Of a DNA stretch of 37,716 bases, positions 29,911-37,716 are shown piece after piece. Origin of the DNA: Nitrospira japonica (GTDB lineage Bacteria; Nitrospirota; Thermodesulfovibrionia; UBA6902); assembly GCA_020723105.1 (NCBI GenBank), contig DYJL01000028.1, positions 1 to 37,716 on the forward strand. The letters are read 5' to 3'. Each line of letters opens with the position of its first letter. Positions within the stretch are counted from its first letter, which is position 1. The notes below the pieces were generated by a model. That model saw only the letters and a list, made by a program, of their open reading frames with translations, was not told the DNA's origin and did no database searches. The translations under genes were made by a program, and so were the position numbers.

Positions 29911-30375
29911 ATGGAAAACTTTTCAATAGGAGAGGTAATTGAACAGGCTGTACAGACAGAAAAACTGGGATATGATTTTTACACTACGATGGCAAAGAGA
30001 TTTGAGAAGAATGAAGGCGTTAAAAAACTTTTTGATACACTTGCAGTGAAAGAATTACGTCATGAAAAGACCTTCTTGGAACTGAAGAACCTGGTCAGTG
30101 ATGCAGATGTAGAGGGCTGGGAAGAAGTATCGCAATACTTAAGGGCTATTGTAGAATCAGAGTTTTTCCTTGGCAAGAATAAAGCTCTGCCATCTTTGGA
30201 TCACGTAAAAACAGCAGAAGAAGCTGTAAAATTTGCAATTGGTTTTGAGAAGGAAACATTGCTTTATTTTCAGGGTATAAGAGACGCTGTCAAGGAAAAG
30301 CGTATAGTGGATGAGATCATAAAGGAAGAGAAAAGTCACATCATATGGCTGAGTGAATATTTGAGGAATCTCTGA
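29911..30375 (+). CDS. Ferritin-like diiron protein (rubrerythrin-type), third
   Basis: A 154-residue four-helix protein with TEKLGYDFY, VKELRHEKTF (E-x2-H), GFEKETLLYF and KEEKSHIIWL (E-x2-H), giving the full set of diiron ligands. As with the other two copies, no rubredoxin domain is attached. It is more distant from both and is separated by the CBM-like gene, with its own GGGAGG ribosome site. It probably also reduces peroxide or handles iron. Confidence 0.88.
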   Translation: MENFSIGEVIEQAVQTEKLGYDFYTTMAKRFEKNEGVKKLFDTLAVKELRHEKTFLELKNLVSDADVEGWEEVSQYLRAIVESEFFLGKNKALPSLDHVKTAEEAVKFAIGFEKETLLYFQGIRDAVKEKRIVDEIIKEEKSHIIWLSEYLRNL

Positions 30376-30444
30376 TAAAAAGGGATTAGGGGATAGGGGT
30401 CTGTTAAATAATTTTAAATAAATTCCAAATAAACTAATTTTTTT

Positions 30445-32175
30445 ATGGACTATTCAATTAAGATAGGCGGCGAGGCGGGGCAGGGGATTCAGACAATAGG
30501 CGACACGCTTGCCAAAGTCTTTGCAAGGTCGGGCTATCATGTTTTTACCCATCAGGATTATGAATCCCGCATAAGGGGAGGGCATAATTTTTATCAGATC
30601 CGGTTATCTGAAAACCACATAACAGCATCCAAAGAAAGAATTGACATAATAGTAGCTCTGGACCGGGAAAGCATAGTTCAGCATGAAAAAGAACTGACGG
30701 AAAGGGGCCTCATTATTTATGATTCATCAGTCTTAAGGCAAAACTACAGGGAACCCCATTTCATGGAAGTGCCTTTTGAAAATATAGCAGTGAAAAGCGG
30801 CGGAAAGATCATGGCCAATATTGTCGCCGTCGGCGCTGTGCTTGGGATGCTGGGAATTGATTTAACCATCTTGCACGAAATTATAAAAGATGCTTTCAAT
30901 AAAAAAGGTGAAGAGGTTGTAATGGGGAATATCAACGCCTCCAAAGCGGGACATGACTATGCTTTGACAAATTGTCAGAGATGTTCATTTTCTGCAAGGA
31001 ATGTTCATAAAACACCTCTACTGCCACTGATGCTGATCTCTGGTAATGAAGCCCTCGGGCTTGGCGCTATTTCAGCCGGATTAAAATTTTATTCGGCATA
31101 TCCAATGACACCTTCTACAGGAATAATGAATTATATTGCCGACAAGGAAGCAGAGTATGGAATTATTGTAGAACAGGCTGAGGATGAAATTGCTGCTATT
31201 AACATGGCGCTCGGGGCCTCGTTTGCCGGGGTCCGTGCTATGACCGGGACCTCGGGCGGAGGGTTTGCACTGATGGTTGAAGGACTTTCTCTTGCAGGAA
31301 TGACAGAGACGCCGGTGGTAATTGCGCTTGCACAAAGACCCGGGCCTGCTACGGGTTTTCCAACCAGAACCGAGCAGGCTGATTTACAGTTCGCTCTCTA
31401 TACAGCCCATGGTGAATTTCCAAGAATAGTATTTGCGCCAGGCACGCCTGAACAGGCCTTCTTTCTTGCAAACAAGGCCTTTGACTTAGCAGAAAAATAT
31501 CAGATTCCGGTCATAATTATGACCGATCAGTATCTGGCTGATTCACAATGGACTCTTGAACGTATTGATTTAAACAGTATCAGATATACTGATTACAGGC
31601 TGAGAGGAGAGGGCTTTAAAAATCTTGCTGCATATAAGCGCCATGCGTTTACACAGTCAGGGGTAACACCTCTGGGGATTCCCGGAGACGCAAAACATTT
31701 AGTCGTAACAGACAGTGATGAGCATAATGAAGAAGGGCACATTGTAGAAGACGCTGCAACCAGAATAAATATGCTGGATAAAAGGCTGTTTAAAAAATTA
31801 CCTCTCATTAAACAAGAGATCGATCCGCCTGTTTTATACGGCAACAATAATCCCGAAATCGTGCTCGTCGGATGGGGCTCTACGTACGGAGTGCTGAAAG
31901 AAGTTGTAGATATGTTTCCTGCTAAGAGAGCAGCCATGCTGCATTTCAGCGAAATCTGTCCTTTCCCAACAACAGACAAGTTTGATTATATCAAGATGTT
32001 AGATAATGCAAGTCTGGCAGTCTGCATAGAGAATAATGCTACAGGACAGTTGGCCCGGCTTATAAGGGCCGAGACAGGATTTGAGTTCAAACATAAAATT
32101 AATAAATTCGATGGAAGACCATTTATGGTTAGTAATTTATTGGGAGACTTAACTGCCTGCATTGACAGATTATAG
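30445..32175 (+). CDS. korA: 2-oxoacid:ferredoxin oxidoreductase, alpha subunit with fused gamma domain
   Basis: A 576-residue subunit. Residues about 1-180 are the gamma domain (IKIGGEAGQGIQTIGDTLAK; YESRIRGGHNFYQIRLS). Residues about 190-560 are the alpha domain, with GNEALGLGAISAGLKFYSAYPMTPSTG spread over 198-226, VEQAEDEIAAINMALGASFAG and TGTSGGGFALMVEGLSLAGM. With KorB it oxidatively decarboxylates a 2-oxoacid (probably 2-oxoglutarate) to acyl-CoA, reducing ferredoxin, or runs in reverse in reductive carbon fixation. No Shine-Dalgarno sequence is visible before the ATG. It overlaps korB by 14 bases. Confidence 0.93.
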   Translation: MDYSIKIGGEAGQGIQTIGDTLAKVFARSGYHVFTHQDYESRIRGGHNFYQIRLSENHITASKERIDIIVALDRESIVQHEKELTERGLIIYDSSVLRQNYREPHFMEVPFENIAVKSGGKIMANIVAVGAVLGMLGIDLTILHEIIKDAFNKKGEEVVMGNINASKAGHDYALTNCQRCSFSARNVHKTPLLPLMLISGNEALGLGAISAGLKFYSAYPMTPSTGIMNYIADKEAEYGIIVEQAEDEIAAINMALGASFAGVRAMTGTSGGGFALMVEGLSLAGMTETPVVIALAQRPGPATGFPTRTEQADLQFALYTAHGEFPRIVFAPGTPEQAFFLANKAFDLAEKYQIPVIIMTDQYLADSQWTLERIDLNSIRYTDYRLRGEGFKNLAAYKRHAFTQSGVTPLGIPGDAKHLVVTDSDEHNEEGHIVEDAATRINMLDKRLFKKLPLIKQEIDPPVLYGNNNPEIVLVGWGSTYGVLKEVVDMFPAKRAAMLHFSEICPFPTTDKFDYIKMLDNASLAVCIENNATGQLARLIRAETGFEFKHKINKFDGRPFMVSNLLGDLTACIDRL

Positions 32176-33004
32176 GGGGCAGCATCCTGCATGGTGTCCT
32201 GGATGCGGCAATTACAGCATTCTTAAGGCATTCAAAGACGCAATGATCAGGCTGAATATGGAGCCGCACCAGCTTGTCATTGTTTCAGGAATAGGGCAGG
32301 CCGGGAAGTTTCCCCATTATGTTAGATGCAATACTTTCAACGGACTTCACGGAAGAACTTTACCTGTTGCCACCGGAATAAGACTGGCCAATCATGAGAT
32401 GCCCGTTATGGCTTTTGCCGGAGACGGGGACTGTTATGGAGAAGGCGGGAATCACCTTATTCATGCTATCAGAAGAAACATTAACGTAAAACTATTTGTG
32501 CACGATAATCAGATATACGGACTTACAAAAGGCCAGGCTTCGCCAACAAGCATGGAAGGGATTAAAACAAAAAACCAGCCTTTCGGAGTGTTCTCAGAGC
32601 AGCTTAATCCCATGGCTCTGGCAGTTGCGCTGGACTGCAGTTTTGTGGCAAGGGGGTTTGCCGGTGAAACAGAGCATTTAACGTGGTTAATAGAAGAAGC
32701 GGTGAAGCATAAAGGATTTTCACTGCTTGATATCCTGCAGCCATGTGTAACATTCAATAAGGTCAATACATATGAGTGGTATAAACAAAGGGTCTATCAC
32801 ATTGAGCTTGAGTATAATCCTGAAGACAGGACCTCTGCATTCAACAAAGCCCTCGAATGGGGAGAGCGTATTCCAGTTGGAATAATTTATCAAAACCACA
32901 GAATGATATTAGAAGAAAGAATACCCATAATCAGGAAGGCCCCCCTTGTCAGGCAGTCAGTAGATTTATTGAAATTAGAAGATACGTTGAGAGAATTTAT
33001 CTAA
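32162..33004 (+). CDS. korB: 2-oxoacid:ferredoxin oxidoreductase, beta subunit
   Basis: A 280-residue TPP-binding subunit. It begins with HPAWCPGCGNYSILKAF, where the cysteines contribute to the iron-sulfur site of the beta subunit, followed by VSGIGQAGKFPHY. The TPP-Mg motif is AGDGDCYGEGGNHLIHAI with VHDNQIYGLTKGQASPT. The start is a TTG at 32162, because no ATG or GTG precedes the conserved CPGCG region in this frame, and it overlaps korA. No ferredoxin-like delta subunit is encoded next to it, so this is the two-subunit type that uses a separate ferredoxin. Confidence 0.94.
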   Translation: MTDYRGQHPAWCPGCGNYSILKAFKDAMIRLNMEPHQLVIVSGIGQAGKFPHYVRCNTFNGLHGRTLPVATGIRLANHEMPVMAFAGDGDCYGEGGNHLIHAIRRNINVKLFVHDNQIYGLTKGQASPTSMEGIKTKNQPFGVFSEQLNPMALAVALDCSFVARGFAGETEHLTWLIEEAVKHKGFSLLDILQPCVTFNKVNTYEWYKQRVYHIELEYNPEDRTSAFNKALEWGERIPVGIIYQNHRMILEERIPIIRKAPLVRQSVDLLKLEDTLREFI

Positions 33005-33662
33005 TCTGTAGATTTATTTTTTTTAGAAGTTGTTCCATGGCAGCAGACGCAAGTTCCCCTATAGATCTTTCCTTTAATTCTCCATCTTCATAGAACCTGA
33101 TGCAGTTTGTGTCTCCATTCAGAGCTTTCAATTCGCTTGCAGAATCTTCATTTCCCATTTGACCGAGTGCCCAGGTTGCATGGCCCCGAAGTGTATTATC
33201 AGCAGATTTAAGATAGGAGCGAATAATTGGAACAGCATAATTGACTGTTTCAGTATTGATAGCTCCTATTCTTCCCAGCGCCCGCAATACTCCGGCACAA
33301 AGCATTTTTTCATCATGGAACGATGCTATTATTGGTGCGATATCAGAGCAGAGGACCGGATTGTTTCTTACTATTTCACCGAGAATATCAGGGGCGCTCC
33401 ATCCGATGCCTCCCGATTCATCCCTCATCATCCATAAAAGACGTCCTGTAATATTCCTGACGGTCTCAGGGTTGGAACTGGAGATTTCTTTTGTTGCATA
33501 ACCGATTGCTTCCATGGCCCTCCATGAAGTCTGGGTATTCTTATCATAGGAAAGAGAAATCAGTATGCTTATTATTTTTTTATCAGCCAGTGCAAGTTTT
33601 ATCAAAGCATCGTATGCTTTTTTTTCGAGGAGAGCAATTATTTCTTTTTTTTGAGGAGACAC
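32997..33662 (-). CDS. HEAT-repeat protein (DVU0298-like)
   Basis: A 221-residue, almost entirely helical protein built of HEAT-like pairs; the clearest repeat is LRGHATWALGQMGNEDSASEL near 160-180, with ALGRIGAINTETV near 130. The segment MMRDESGGIGWSAPDILGEI (about 77-96) is typical of a conserved family of HEAT proteins in sulfate reducers and relatives, which I associate with DVU0298, though I am not certain. The function is unknown; such folds usually bind proteins. It converges with korB, overlapping it by eight bases. Confidence 0.75.
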   Translation of the reverse strand: MSPQKKEIIALLEKKAYDALIKLALADKKIISILISLSYDKNTQTSWRAMEAIGYATKEISSSNPETVRNITGRLLWMMRDESGGIGWSAPDILGEIVRNNPVLCSDIAPIIASFHDEKMLCAGVLRALGRIGAINTETVNYAVPIIRSYLKSADNTLRGHATWALGQMGNEDSASELKALNGDTNCIRFYEDGELKERSIGELASAAMEQLLKKINLQIR

Positions 33663-33676
33663 AAATAGAAAAGAGG

Positions 33677-33883
33677 CTATTGAAGTACCAGTTTTATGTC
33701 AGGCATGCGTTCTCTGAAGGCAACTCTGACACAGTCAGATTCACACTCTGCACAATAACCGATACAGCGTATAAATACTTTATTGCCTTTTATCTTTATT
33801 AATTCAGCAACGCTGTTGTGCGCTTCAAGCATCCAGTTTACGTTATGCAGAACTTCTTTAACTTTTATTTCGATTTCATTCAT
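33677..33883 (-). CDS. Small NifU-like (Nfu-type) protein
   Basis: A 68-residue protein with the Nfu layout: an initial helix (EIKVKEVLHNVNWML), two strands (VAELIKIKGNKVFIR) and the cysteine segment GYCAECESDCVRVAFRERMP, then DIKLVL. The CxxC of Nfu domains appears as C-A-E-C, with further cysteines in CIGYC and SDC. It is shorter than usual and lacks the GGD loop, replaced by EAHNSV. Nfu domains carry iron-sulfur clusters to apoproteins. Its place between korAB and a flavodiiron protein, both metalloenzyme loci, fits that role. Confidence 0.65.
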   Translation of the reverse strand: MNEIEIKVKEVLHNVNWMLEAHNSVAELIKIKGNKVFIRCIGYCAECESDCVRVAFRERMPDIKLVLQ

Positions 33884-34039
33884 GTTAACTTTGCTAAAAC
33901 ATATTTTAGAATTTAAATATTTTATAGAAAGTTATATAAATTTAATATCGGGATTTACCCTATAGTAAGCTTGACTGCTTTTATCTGGCTTAAAAGGCTT
34001 CGCAGTTGTGTAACAAATAAAGCCAAATAAAGATTTCAG

Positions 34040-35257
34040 TTATTTAAAGGTTGCATGATATTCTTTAATTTTAGTAGCAAAAGCCCTTCCAAATTCATAA
34101 CAATTTTTATTATCTTCAACAGAGGGCTTATATATTATTTGCAACCCTGGTTCAAAGGTCTCAAGCTTTATTCTTTTGAATTCTTCATAGGCCTCTTTAA
34201 TGGCGCCACCACCCCATCCGCAGCTTCCGAATGCTCCCATGATTCTTTTTTTAGGCCGCAGTCCTCTTAAATGAGTCAGAAATTCGGCGGCAGAGGGAAA
34301 AAGAATATTATTCAGGGTAGGGCTTCCAATAAGGCATCCTCTCGATTTCCAGAATTCTTTTATGGCAACACTCATCGGCGTCGCCCGTAATTTTAATACC
34401 TTGCAATCAACCCCTTCGTCTTTTATTCCCTGCATTATGAAAAGAGTCATAAGTTCTGTGCTATGCCACATTGTATCGTAAATTATGGTTATGCGCAGGG
34501 CGGCCTGTCCGTTTGCAAGATCAAGATATTTCTGAATGATACTGCCTGGTTCCCTCCTCCATATTATTCCATGGTCCGGAGCAATCATATCAATTTTAAT
34601 TCCAAGTTTTTGAATTTCCCCAATCTTGGTTTTAATAAGCTCTCCAAAAGGCATAAGTATATTTGCATAGTAGTCAACAACTGCATCATCCAGTTCCGAA
34701 CGGGAAGCACACTCTATAAATTCATCATCAAAGCGGGCTGTCGTTGCAAGGTGCTGTCCAAAGGCATCCTGTGAAATAAGCAGTTTGGCTTCTCTAACAT
34801 AAGTCATCATTGAATCAGGCCAGTGAAGCATGGGGGTCTCAATGAAAAGGAGGGTGTATTTTCCGGTATTAAGGGTATCGCCTGTTTTCACAATCCTGAA
34901 TTTCCATTTTGAAGTATCGAAATGCCTGTCAAGCCCCTTTTTGCCTTTTTCTGTGATATAGATTGTTGCGTCAGGGGCTAAAGCCATTATTTTATCAATG
35001 CTGCTTGCATGGTCAGGTTCTATATGATTTACTACCAGGTTTGAAATCTTTGAGGGATCTGTCAGATGCTTTATATTGTTTATTGAGACGTATGAAAAAT
35101 CATGTTTTACTGTATCAAGCAGGGTAATCTGCTCATCCATTATCAAATAATTGTTATACGTTGTGCCGTTTGGTGTAACATAGCCGTGAAAATCTCTCAC
35201 AGCCCAGTCAATTGCGCCAACCCAAAAAATATCGGGCTTGATTTCTATCGTCTTCAC
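34040..35257 (-). CDS. fprA: Flavodiiron protein (FprA / A-type flavoprotein)
   Basis: A 405-residue A-type flavodiiron protein. The beta-lactamase-like domain carries the diiron ligands H78-x-E80-x-D82-H83 (NHIEPDHASS), H145 (MLHWPDSM), D164 (SQDAFGQH) and H229 (PDHGIIW). The flavodoxin domain starts near 255 with the FMN loop DTMWHSTE (261-268), and GSCGWGGGAIKEAYEEF lies later. It reduces oxygen to water and/or NO to N2O. The start is the GTG at 35257, five bases after GGAGG; a frame extension of 24 codons upstream adds nothing conserved. Together with the rubrerythrin cluster it points to an anaerobe exposed to oxygen. Confidence 0.95.
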   Translation of the reverse strand: MKTIEIKPDIFWVGAIDWAVRDFHGYVTPNGTTYNNYLIMDEQITLLDTVKHDFSYVSINNIKHLTDPSKISNLVVNHIEPDHASSIDKIMALAPDATIYITEKGKKGLDRHFDTSKWKFRIVKTGDTLNTGKYTLLFIETPMLHWPDSMMTYVREAKLLISQDAFGQHLATTARFDDEFIECASRSELDDAVVDYYANILMPFGELIKTKIGEIQKLGIKIDMIAPDHGIIWRREPGSIIQKYLDLANGQAALRITIIYDTMWHSTELMTLFIMQGIKDEGVDCKVLKLRATPMSVAIKEFWKSRGCLIGSPTLNNILFPSAAEFLTHLRGLRPKKRIMGAFGSCGWGGGAIKEAYEEFKRIKLETFEPGLQIIYKPSVEDNKNCYEFGRAFATKIKEYHATFK

Positions 35258-35367
35258 ATGCACCTCCTGAATAGAATATTTGTTTACAAATTTTATCAGT
35301 ATAAGAAAATGCTTGCAAGTGTGAAACAAAATTTATATTATTGGGTATCAGAATATTATATTGTTTT

Positions 35368-35658
35368 ATGCTTATGGAAAAGGGCAGGGTGCATTTGATT
35401 ATTTCAGGTTTTGTGCAGGGCGTGTTCTTTCGTGCCAGCACAAGAGAAACTGCTGCAAGACTTGATTTGACAGGCTGGGTAAGAAATTTGCCTGATGGAA
35501 GCGTTGAAGTTGTTTTTGAAGGCCCTGTAGATAAATTAAAACAGGCCGTTCAATGGTGCCGTCAGGGACCACGGGGCGCCAGGGTTACAGATGTTGATGA
35601 AGTATGGCAGGATTATACAGGCGAATTTGAAAATTTCCTTGTAAGATATCACCACTAA
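35368..35658 (+). CDS. acyP: Acylphosphatase
   Basis: A 96-residue acylphosphatase with both signatures: ISGFVQGVFFRASTRETA, in which the Arg binds phosphate, and GWVRNLPDGSVEVVFEGP, in which the Asn is catalytic. It hydrolyses the carboxyl-phosphate bond of acyl phosphates. ATG codons lie at 35368 and 35374 and either could be the start; the conserved part begins at GRVHLI just after. It diverges from the flavodiiron gene across a short AT-rich spacer. Confidence 0.93.
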   Translation: MLMEKGRVHLIISGFVQGVFFRASTRETAARLDLTGWVRNLPDGSVEVVFEGPVDKLKQAVQWCRQGPRGARVTDVDEVWQDYTGEFENFLVRYHH

Positions 35659-35673
35659 AATACCTAAATTTTC

Positions 35674-35702
35674 TTGACAAAAATCTTTTGTATGATTAGA
35701 AT
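35674..35702 (+). promoter_or_regulatory. Sigma-70 promoter of gcvH-lpdA
   Basis: TTGACA (35674-35679) is perfect and TAGAAT (35697-35702) has one mismatch, with a 17-base spacer. The start would be near 35709, about 36 bases before the gcvH ATG, and AAGGAGG follows at a normal distance from the ATG. Confidence 0.8.
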
Positions 35703-35744
35703 TTCACACACTCAGGAAATTATTTAAAATTTAAGGAGGTTACG

Positions 35745-36137
35745 ATGTATCCCGAAGATTTAAAATATCATAAAGAACATACTTGGGTAAAAGTTTCAGG
35801 CAAGAGAGCTACTGTCGGCATTACTTTCTACGCACAAGAATCTCTCGGAGATATTGTATATATTGATTCACCTGAAATCGAATCTGATGTTGAGGCAGGA
35901 TCTGAGCTAACTCAGATCGAATCTACAAAGGCAACATCCTCTGTCATAAGTCCGGTGAGCGGCACCGTTCTTGAGTTTAATGAAGATCTGACAGATTCTC
36001 CCGAAGTAATCAATGAAGACCCTTATCACAAAGGCTGGATTGCCGTACTGGAGATCGCAGATGAATCAGAGCTTAACGGCTTGATGGATGCTTCTGAATA
36101 TGAAAAATATCTTGAAGAAGAGGTAAAACTAAAATAA
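35745..36137 (+). CDS. gcvH: Glycine cleavage system H protein (lipoyl carrier)
   Basis: A 130-residue H protein of normal length. It starts with YPEDLKYHKEHTWVKVSGKR, and the lipoylation site is K62 in IESTKATSSVISPVSG. The typical C-terminal NEDPYHKGWIAVLEI is present. It shuttles the aminomethyl group in glycine cleavage and carries lipoyl groups that the next gene product can reoxidise. GcvT, GcvP and lipoate ligase are not in the window. Its TAA shares a base with the ATG of lpdA (TAATG). Confidence 0.95.
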   Translation: MYPEDLKYHKEHTWVKVSGKRATVGITFYAQESLGDIVYIDSPEIESDVEAGSELTQIESTKATSSVISPVSGTVLEFNEDLTDSPEVINEDPYHKGWIAVLEIADESELNGLMDASEYEKYLEEEVKLK

Positions 36138-37528
36138 TGAAGATCACTTTTATCGGAGCAGGACCAGGTGGATACGTGGGAGCAATCAGGGCTGCACAGA
36201 GAGGCGCTGAGGTTACAGTTATAGAAGAGAGTGAAGTCGGCGGCACATGCCTTAACTGGGGTTGCATTCCTACCAAAACATTAATCGCCTCAGCCGAGGT
36301 CTTGCATAAGACAAAAAATGCAGAGGACTTCGGGCTGGATTTCAGCGGTTCTGTCTTGCCGAATATTCAGAAGATCATGGAGAGAAAGAAAAAAATTGTA
36401 GATACGCAGGTAAAAGGTATCCGCGGCCTTTTTAAGTCATGGGGTATCAGGCTTATTGAGGGAAGAGGCGTCATTGTTAATCCTAAAAAAATTAAAGCCA
36501 CTCTCAAAGACGGCTCCACTCAGGAAATTGACACAGACAAAATTATTATCGCTACCGGTTCAAAGCCAGCACAGATCCCTGTATTTCCTTTTGATGGAAC
36601 CAGGATACTGTCCAGTGATCATGCAATCAATCTTGACGTCATTCCCAAGAGCATGATAATTGTCGGCGCAGGCGTAATCGGCTGTGAATTTGCATTCATC
36701 TACAGGGAATTCGGCTCAGACATTACAATGGTTGAGATGATGCCTCGCGCAGTTTCTACTGAAGATGAAGAAATATCAGCTCTGCTTGAGAGAGAATTAA
36801 AGAAGAATAAAATAAAATTGATAACAAACACCGGCGTACAGAAAGTTGACGTTAAAGAAAACGGCGTCACCGCAACACTCTCGGACGGAAAAACCATTGA
36901 AGCCGAAAAGGTGCTTGTCTCTATTGGACGCGCTGTAAACAGCAAAAATATCGGCCTTGAAGAAGTTGGCGTGAGTACAGGCAAGAGGGGTGAGATTATT
37001 GTTAATGAAAAAATGGAAACAAATATTGAAGGGATTTATGCCATTGGAGACGTTGTCGGTGGAATAATGCTTGCTCATCTTGCGTCGAAGCAGGGGCTTA
37101 TTGCAGCTGAGAACGCCACCGGAGGCAATGCAAAAATAAAATATAATGTTATTCCTGCTGCAATTTTTACAAGTCCGGAAATAGCATCTGTAGGACTTAG
37201 GGAACATCAGGTTAAAGAAAAAGGCATTCAGTATAAAGTCGGCAGATTCCAGTTCCGCGCGCTTGGAAAGGCTCATGCCATGGGAGAAATCGCAGGTCTG
37301 TTCAAGATAATCTCTGAAGAAGGAACCGACAGTGTTCTCGGTGCCCACATAATAGGACCTCATGCATCTGATCTGATACATGAAGTTGCTGTTGCAATGG
37401 AAGGCGGACTTACAGTAAAAGATATAGCCCACACAATTCACGCACATCCCACGCTTGCAGAAGGTGTCATGGAAACCGCAGAAGATGTGCACGGCATGGC
37501 AGTCCATTGTCCGAAGAAGACGGATTAG
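36137..37528 (+). CDS. lpdA: Dihydrolipoyl dehydrogenase
   Basis: A 463-residue flavoprotein disulfide reductase. It has the FAD motif IGAGPGGYVGAIRAA, the redox-active disulfide C38/C43 in GGTCLNWGCIPTK, the NAD-binding GAGVIGCEFAFIYREFG, the second FAD motif IYAIGDV, and the C-terminal catalytic pair H437 and E442 in HAHPTLAEGV. It reoxidises dihydrolipoyl groups with NAD. It is coupled to gcvH by a one-base overlap, so its main partner here is GcvH and not a 2-oxoacid dehydrogenase complex; the neighbouring korAB enzyme does not need it. Confidence 0.97.
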   Translation: MKITFIGAGPGGYVGAIRAAQRGAEVTVIEESEVGGTCLNWGCIPTKTLIASAEVLHKTKNAEDFGLDFSGSVLPNIQKIMERKKKIVDTQVKGIRGLFKSWGIRLIEGRGVIVNPKKIKATLKDGSTQEIDTDKIIIATGSKPAQIPVFPFDGTRILSSDHAINLDVIPKSMIIVGAGVIGCEFAFIYREFGSDITMVEMMPRAVSTEDEEISALLERELKKNKIKLITNTGVQKVDVKENGVTATLSDGKTIEAEKVLVSIGRAVNSKNIGLEEVGVSTGKRGEIIVNEKMETNIEGIYAIGDVVGGIMLAHLASKQGLIAAENATGGNAKIKYNVIPAAIFTSPEIASVGLREHQVKEKGIQYKVGRFQFRALGKAHAMGEIAGLFKIISEEGTDSVLGAHIIGPHASDLIHEVAVAMEGGLTVKDIAHTIHAHPTLAEGVMETAEDVHGMAVHCPKKTD

Positions 37529-37560
37529 AAAGTTCCTTGCCTGTAAGCTTGCAAACTTTC
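37528..37560 (+). terminator. Hairpin after lpdA
   Basis: GAAAGT (37528-37533) pairs with ACTTTC (37555-37560), and TTGC (37537-37540) with GCAA (37551-37554), leaving a three-base bulge and a ten-base loop. It starts on the last base of the lpdA stop codon. There is no T-run, so it is a weak candidate. Confidence 0.35.
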
Positions 37561-37657
37561 CAGCCTTCACTCTTTCGCCCTCTGACCCCTTACCCTATAA
37601 TCCTTAATCCTTTCCTGCTTCTCCGCTTACCCACTTTTGTCTTGCTGTTTTTTCTGA

Positions 37658-37716
37658 TATTAGAGAGGTGGACCCCAATGGTTGGACAGTTTTGGGGCTG
37701 AATTAAGGTGGAAACC
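37658..37716. mobile_element. Possible end of an IS3-type (IS150-group) insertion sequence
   Basis: Near the window edge the sequence GTGGACCCCAATGGTTGGAC followed by AGTTTTGGGG resembles the terminal wording of IS150-group elements (a TGGAC...CCCC...TTGGACA pattern). No transposase is visible because the window stops after about 55 bases. The preceding 100 bases after lpdA contain only pyrimidine-rich spacer. Confidence 0.3.

Noticed and set aside
35258-35329. Longer flavodiiron protein starting 24 codons upstream
   Set aside because: The extra residues are not conserved in the family, and a GGAGG site sits correctly before the internal GTG.
36797-37570. Minus-strand open frame of 257 codons opposite lpdA
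   Set aside because: Antisense shadow of a conserved gene; Cys/Phe-rich composition with no recognisable motif.

Overview
The window looks like chromosomal DNA from an anaerobic bacterium, probably an uncultured Nitrospirota- or Desulfobacterota-like lineage. This rests on gene content, not on a marker gene: ferredoxin-type 2-oxoacid oxidoreductase, flavodiiron protein, several rubrerythrin-like proteins, multiple TauE/SafE anion exporters, stacked universal stress proteins, sigma-54 regulation and abundant small palindromic repeats. No rRNA, tRNA or CRISPR array was seen.

Layout. 1-853 (minus): GntR/UTRA repressor followed by a CBS-domain protein cut by the window edge. 973-1078: compact REP-like palindromic element. 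1148-5069 (plus): AbiEi/AbiEii toxin-antitoxin pair overlapping a PEP-synthase-like protein, with a consensus sigma-70 promoter and operator-like palindromes in front. 5152-12128 (minus): stress/anion-export region with a short receiver, a Cache-PAS histidine kinase, tandem and single Usp proteins, a membrane protein, a TauE exporter, a divergent Usp protein and a 55-residue protein. A sigma-54-like promoter and two inverted copies of a 19-bp near-palindrome lie between this set and the divergent NtrC-type regulator (12453-13814), which is followed by another TauE. 14604-15010 holds remnants of a further NtrC-type regulator. 15011-16279 is a secreted CARDB protein. 16472-18323 is a second TauE/membrane protein/Usp cassette.

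18658-21539 (plus): surE, a COG2509-like flavoprotein and pcm (damage repair), then ilvE. 22628-24139 (minus): GT4-type glycosyltransferase. 24301-24609: HNH protein. 24802-26682 (minus): ftsH, whose promoter abuts a nested inverted repeat. 26992-30375 (plus): oxygen-defence cluster of a nitroreductase, three ferritin-like proteins without rubredoxin domains, a conserved 84-residue protein, a small cytochrome c and a stand-alone glycogen-binding-type domain. 30445-33004: korA/korB. 32997-35257 (minus): HEAT-repeat protein, tiny NifU-like protein and flavodiiron protein. 35368-37528 (plus): acylphosphatase, gcvH and lpdA. The last bases may be the end of an IS3-type element.

The most novel-looking points are the sigma-54/palindrome control region joining a 55-residue protein, Usp proteins and TauE exporters; the abiE operon coupled to a PEP-synthase-like protein; and a dispersed palindromic element inserted in frame in that protein.
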